Source of the DNA: Hymenobacter tibetensis
Lineage (GTDB): Bacteria > Bacteroidota > Bacteroidia > Cytophagales > Hymenobacteraceae
Length of the DNA stretch: 64,000 bases
NCBI RefSeq assembly: GCF_022827545.1
Contig: NZ_CP094669.1
Span: forward strand, 2,322,001 to 2,386,000
Reading direction: 5' to 3'
Each line of letters opens with the position of its first letter. Within the stretch, counting starts at the first letter, position 1. The translations under genes were made by a program, and so were the position numbers. Below are positions 61,154 through 64,000 of this stretch, one piece after another. The notes beneath the pieces were generated by a model that saw only the letters and a program-made list of their open reading frames with translations, made no database searches and was not told the DNA's origin.

Positions 61154-62536
61154 ATGATTCTGATTATTGACGATGACGCGGCGGTACGGATGTCGCTGGG
61201 GCTGCTGCTGAAACAGGCCGGCTACCCCACTAAAAGCGTCGCCACCCCCGAAGATGCTTTGCGCATTGTGCAGGAAACGCCGCCGCGCCTGCTGCTCATG
61301 GACATGAACTACTCGCTGGATACCTCCGGGCAGGACGGCTTGCGGCTGTTGGGCCAGGTGAAGGAGGTGGCCCCACAGGTACCCGTGATTCTGATTACCG
61401 GCTGGGGCTCTATCACGCTGGCGGTGGAAGGCATGAAGGCCGGCGCCGCCGAGTTCGTCACCAAACCCTGGAACAACGACGCGCTACTCCAAACGATTCG
61501 CACCATTCTCAGCTTGCAGGAGTCGGAGCCGGAAGTTGAAGCCGGTACGCTTACCCGCCGTCAGCTCGACAAGCAGTACAACTTTCAGGGCATTGTAGGG
61601 CAAGATGTACGCCTGCTGCACGTGCTGCGCAACGTGGGCCAGGTAGCCGCCACCGATGCCTCCGTGCTGATTGAGGGCGAATCGGGGACTGGTAAGGAAC
61701 TGATTGCCGAGGCTGTGCACCACAACAGCCACCGCCGCCGCCAGCCCTTCGTGAAAGTGAACCTGGGTGGCGTGTCCACGTCGTTGTTTGAAAGCGAGAT
61801 GTTTGGTCACCGGCGCGGCGCCTTCACCGACGCCAAAACCGACCGGATCGGCCGCTTCGAACTAGCCAACGGCGGCACCATCTTTCTGGACGAGATAGGC
61901 GAACTAGACCTGAGCAGCCAAGTGAAACTGCTCCGCGTGTTGCAAGACCGCACCTACGAAGTGCTCGGTGACAGCAAGCCCCGCCGCCTCGACATTCGGG
62001 TGATATGCGCCACCAACCGCAACTTGGCCGAGATGGTGCAGCAGGGCCGCTTCCGCGAAGATTTGTTTTACCGCATCAACCTAATTACCGTACGCCTACC
62101 GGCCCTGCGCGAGCGGCCGCAAGATATTCCGCTGCTGGTGCAGCACTTCGTGGACGGGCTGCGTGCTACCTACAACCGGCCGGCCCTGAAAGTGGGCACT
62201 CGTGCTCAGCACTGGCTGCAGGAACAGCTGCTGCCGGGCAACATCCGGGAGCTAAAAAACCTAGTGGAGCGGGCCGTGCTGGTAAGTGGCAAAGACGAAC
62301 TGGGGCCCGAGGATTTTCAGTCTCAAACGCAGCGCGTACCCGTCCGTGCCCCCGAGCCCGGCGAGTTGCCCGAGCCCGGCACCATGACGCTTGACGAACT
62401 GGAAGCACAAATGATTCGGCGCACATTAGAGCATTACGGCGGCAACATCAGCCGCGTGGCGAAGGCCTTGGGGTTGAGCCGTGGCGCCCTCTATCGCCGC
62501 CTGGAAAAATACGCCATTCCGTTTGATGCGGAGTAG
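61154..62536 (+). CDS. NtrC-family sigma54-dependent response regulator
   Basis: A 460-residue protein from ATG 61154. REC domain (1-115) with acidic pocket Asp6-8, phospho-acceptor Asp50, Thr82 and Lys104. Sigma54-activating AAA+ domain with Walker A GESGTGKE (175-182) and Walker [10 protein letters not shown] (242-250). The loop that contacts sigma54 is GAFTDA (222-227) instead of the GAFTGA consensus. C-terminal Fis-type HTH (about 425-455: [20 protein letters not shown]). It likely binds the TGTCC-N6-GGACA sites and activates the efflux operons; the kinase gene follows. Confidence 0.92.
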   Translation: MILIIDDDAAVRMSLGLLLKQAGYPTKSVATPEDALRIVQETPPRLLLMDMNYSLDTSGQDGLRLLGQVKEVAPQVPVILITGWGSITLAVEGMKAGAAEFVTKPWNNDALLQTIRTILSLQESEPEVEAGTLTRRQLDKQYNFQGIVGQDVRLLHVLRNVGQVAATDASVLIEGESGTGKELIAEAVHHNSHRRRQPFVKVNLGGVSTSLFESEMFGHRRGAFTDAKTDRIGRFELANGGTIFLDEIGELDLSSQVKLLRVLQDRTYEVLGDSKPRRLDIRVICATNRNLAEMVQQGRFREDLFYRINLITVRLPALRERPQDIPLLVQHFVDGLRATYNRPALKVGTRAQHWLQEQLLPGNIRELKNLVERAVLVSGKDELGPEDFQSQTQRVPVRAPEPGELPEPGTMTLDELEAQMIRRTLEHYGGNISRVAKALGLSRGALYRRLEKYAIPFDAE

Positions 62537-62716
62537 GAGAGAGGCGCGAGTTAAAATACTAGCTAAGGAGGGGTTGGGGGCAGTAAAGTTGTTGGAACGA
62601 TAACTAGTTCTGGTTTTCTAACTCTAGCCAACCACCCCCAACCCCTGCTTGAAAAAAGGAGGGGAGCTTTCTTCTTTCTGGCCTTAGCTTAGCTCTCCGT
62701 CAGCTACCCCGCCCAC
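62537..62716. repeat. Intergenic inverted repeat between regulator and kinase
   Basis: AGGGGTTGGGGG (62569-62580) pairs with CCCCCAACCCCT (62635-62646), 54 bp apart. It recalls a frequent G/C-rich intergenic element of Hymenobacter-like genomes (recalled, not checked). It may weaken transcription before the kinase gene. Confidence 0.5.
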
Positions 62717-64000
62717 ATGTCCCTACGCGTCAAGTTTGTTTTGTTTGTTGTCATTATCCATGCTGTGCTGATTGTGTTGGCGGTGCAGGTGGTACGCACC
62801 AACGCCCCGTTGTTTGTGGGGCTGGAGGTGCTGTTGCTGGTGAGCATCGTCCTCACGGTGCAGCTGTATAAGGGGTTCGTGCGGCCGTTTCACCTCATTG
62901 CGGCGGGCACGGAAGCTATTCAGGCCAAAGACTTCTCGATGAAGTTTGTACCCGTCGGCCAGCGGGAAATGGATCAGCTGATTGACGTGTACAACCAGAT
63001 GATTGACGAGCTGCGCCGGGAGCGGGTAACGCAACACGAAAAAAGCTTCCTGCTCGAAAGTCTCATCCAAGCCTCGCCGGCCGGGGTATTGCTCCTGACC
63101 TTCGATGGCTACATTGAAGGGGTGAACCCTGCGGCGGAGCGCATGCTCGGCTTGCCGGCTTCCGGTCTGCTCGGTCTGCCGCCCGCCCAGTTGCCCGGCG
63201 ACTGGGGCATCGCACTCGGAAGTATTTCCGAGCAAGAACCGCAGGTGGTACGGCTATCCGGCATCCAAACGTACCGGGCGCATTGCTCGCACTTCGTGGA
63301 TCGGGGGTTTACGCGGCACTTTATTGTGCTGGAAGAACTGACCCAGGATTTGATTCGGCAGGAAAAACAGGCCTACGAGAAGCTGATTCGGATGATGTCG
63401 CACGAAATCAACAACTCTATCGGTGCCATTAACTCCATCCTGCAAACCTTCCACTACTACGCTCCCCAACTCAGCCCCGACGACCAGCCTGATTTCACCG
63501 AGGCGCTGGACGTATCCATCAACCGCAATACGCACCTAGCCAATTTCATTGCCAACTTCGCGAACCTCGTGCGCCTGCCGCTACCCGTTCGGCACTTAAC
63601 GGATGTGCATGAGCTACTGCGAAACGCCGAGCGGCTTTTGCACGTGCAGTGCGAGCGGCGGCACATCCGCTGGCATCAGGAGCTGGCACTAGGCCCGCTG
63701 CTTGTCTCATTGGATGCGCAGCAACTAGAACAAGCTTTGCTCAATATCTGCAAGAATGCCCTCGAAGCCATTGACGATGCTGGAAACGTGTGGGTACGCA
63801 CCGAGCAAAGCCCCCCGCAGCTCGTTATCGAAAACGACGGCCCCGGCATTCCACCCGACGTGCAGCGCCACCTGTTTACGCCCTTCTTCAGTACCAAGCG
63901 CGACGGCCAGGGCATCGGCCTCACCCTTATCCGCGACATTCTCTTGCAGCATGATTTCACCTTCAGCCTTGAAACGCAAGCAAGTGGCAGAACTGCCTTT
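62717..64000 (+). CDS. Sensor histidine kinase, 3' end cut by window
   Basis: ATG 62717 opens a frame that runs to the window end (428 codons) without stop. Two membrane segments (about 6-24 and 32-50) with only a short loop between them, then a HAMP-like stretch (FVRPFHLIAAGTEAIQ), a PAS-type domain (LIQASPAGVLLLTFDGYIEG), HisKA with His229 in MMSHEINNSIG, and HATPase boxes NICKNALEAI, ENDGPGIPPD, FTPFFSTK and DGQGIGLTLI. It lies 180 bp after the regulator on the same strand and should be its partner. With no large periplasmic loop it probably senses the membrane or cytoplasm. Confidence 0.92.
   Translation, partial: MSLRVKFVLFVVIIHAVLIVLAVQVVRTNAPLFVGLEVLLLVSIVLTVQLYKGFVRPFHLIAAGTEAIQAKDFSMKFVPVGQREMDQLIDVYNQMIDELRRERVTQHEKSFLLESLIQASPAGVLLLTFDGYIEGVNPAAERMLGLPASGLLGLPPAQLPGDWGIALGSISEQEPQVVRLSGIQTYRAHCSHFVDRGFTRHFIVLEELTQDLIRQEKQAYEKLIRMMSHEINNSIGAINSILQTFHYYAPQLSPDDQPDFTEALDVSINRNTHLANFIANFANLVRLPLPVRHLTDVHELLRNAERLLHVQCERRHIRWHQELALGPLLVSLDAQQLEQALLNICKNALEAIDDAGNVWVRTEQSPPQLVIENDGPGIPPDVQRHLFTPFFSTKRDGQGIGLTLIRDILLQHDFTFSLETQASGRTAF

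Noticed and set aside
1..64000. tRNA, rRNA, riboswitch or intact insertion sequence
   Set aside because: None could be recognised by eye; no cloverleaf with CCA-like end and no transposase gene were seen. A covariance-model search would be needed to exclude small RNAs.

Overview
The window looks like a chromosomal segment of a Bacteroidota bacterium of the Hymenobacter type (Cytophagales). This is inferred from type A and type B type IX secretion (T9SS) C-terminal sorting domains, TAnnTTTG-type promoter boxes, a OMP_b-brl-type TonB receptor, STAS and PspC small proteins, and high-GC housekeeping genes (hisS, pdhB, hutH, ybaB). Shine-Dalgarno sequences are mostly weak, so starts were chosen by domain boundaries and ATG position.

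Region 1 (1-14.1 kb) is visibly AT-richer and reads as an integrated plasmid or integrative element: a 22-bp iteron array with an inverted-repeat operator and a Rep_3-type initiator, a PIN-domain protein, a UmuC translesion polymerase without UmuD, a protein with family-A polymerase-like motifs, several unrecognised membrane proteins, two broken genes (one with a single-base frameshift, one with two in-frame stops), a Schlafen AlbA_2-type protein, and a tyrosine recombinase next to a long palindromic terminator at the right edge.

Region 2 (14.2-44 kb) is ordinary chromosome: a four-repeat CHRD T9SS protein, guanine deaminase, a 1390-residue lectin-like T9SS protein, a methyltransferase, thioesterase, DinB protein, two tandem GT-C-like membrane proteins, pdhB, an OmpA/TPR lipoprotein, GT2, YbaB, a gliding-type T9SS protein, hutH, an AraC/SDR pair, hisS, and a cluster of small secreted proteins that includes two members of an unnamed GYWNL family.

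Region 3 (44-64 kb) carries a TonB-dependent receptor, a GH43 protein and then the most interesting part: a split efflux/envelope system. One operon (50.2-54.6 kb) encodes a periplasmic adaptor, a serine hydrolase and a TolC-like channel. A second (57.2-61.0 kb) encodes an ABC ATPase, an ECF-like sigma factor and two MacB/FtsX-type permeases, followed by an NtrC-type sigma54 activator and its histidine kinase (cut by the window end). Each operon is preceded by the same arrangement: a TGTCC-N6-GGACA palindrome placed exactly 81 bp upstream of a sigma54-like TGGCACG-N4-TTGG promoter. The inference is that the linked two-component system drives both halves of one trans-envelope machine. Between the halves sits a second AraC/SDR pair, paralogous to the one at 37 kb.

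Long, nearly perfect palindromes (stems of 15 to 37 bp, loops of 2 to 5 nt) recur between genes throughout the chromosomal part and probably act as bidirectional terminators. No tRNA, rRNA, CRISPR array or intact insertion sequence was seen.
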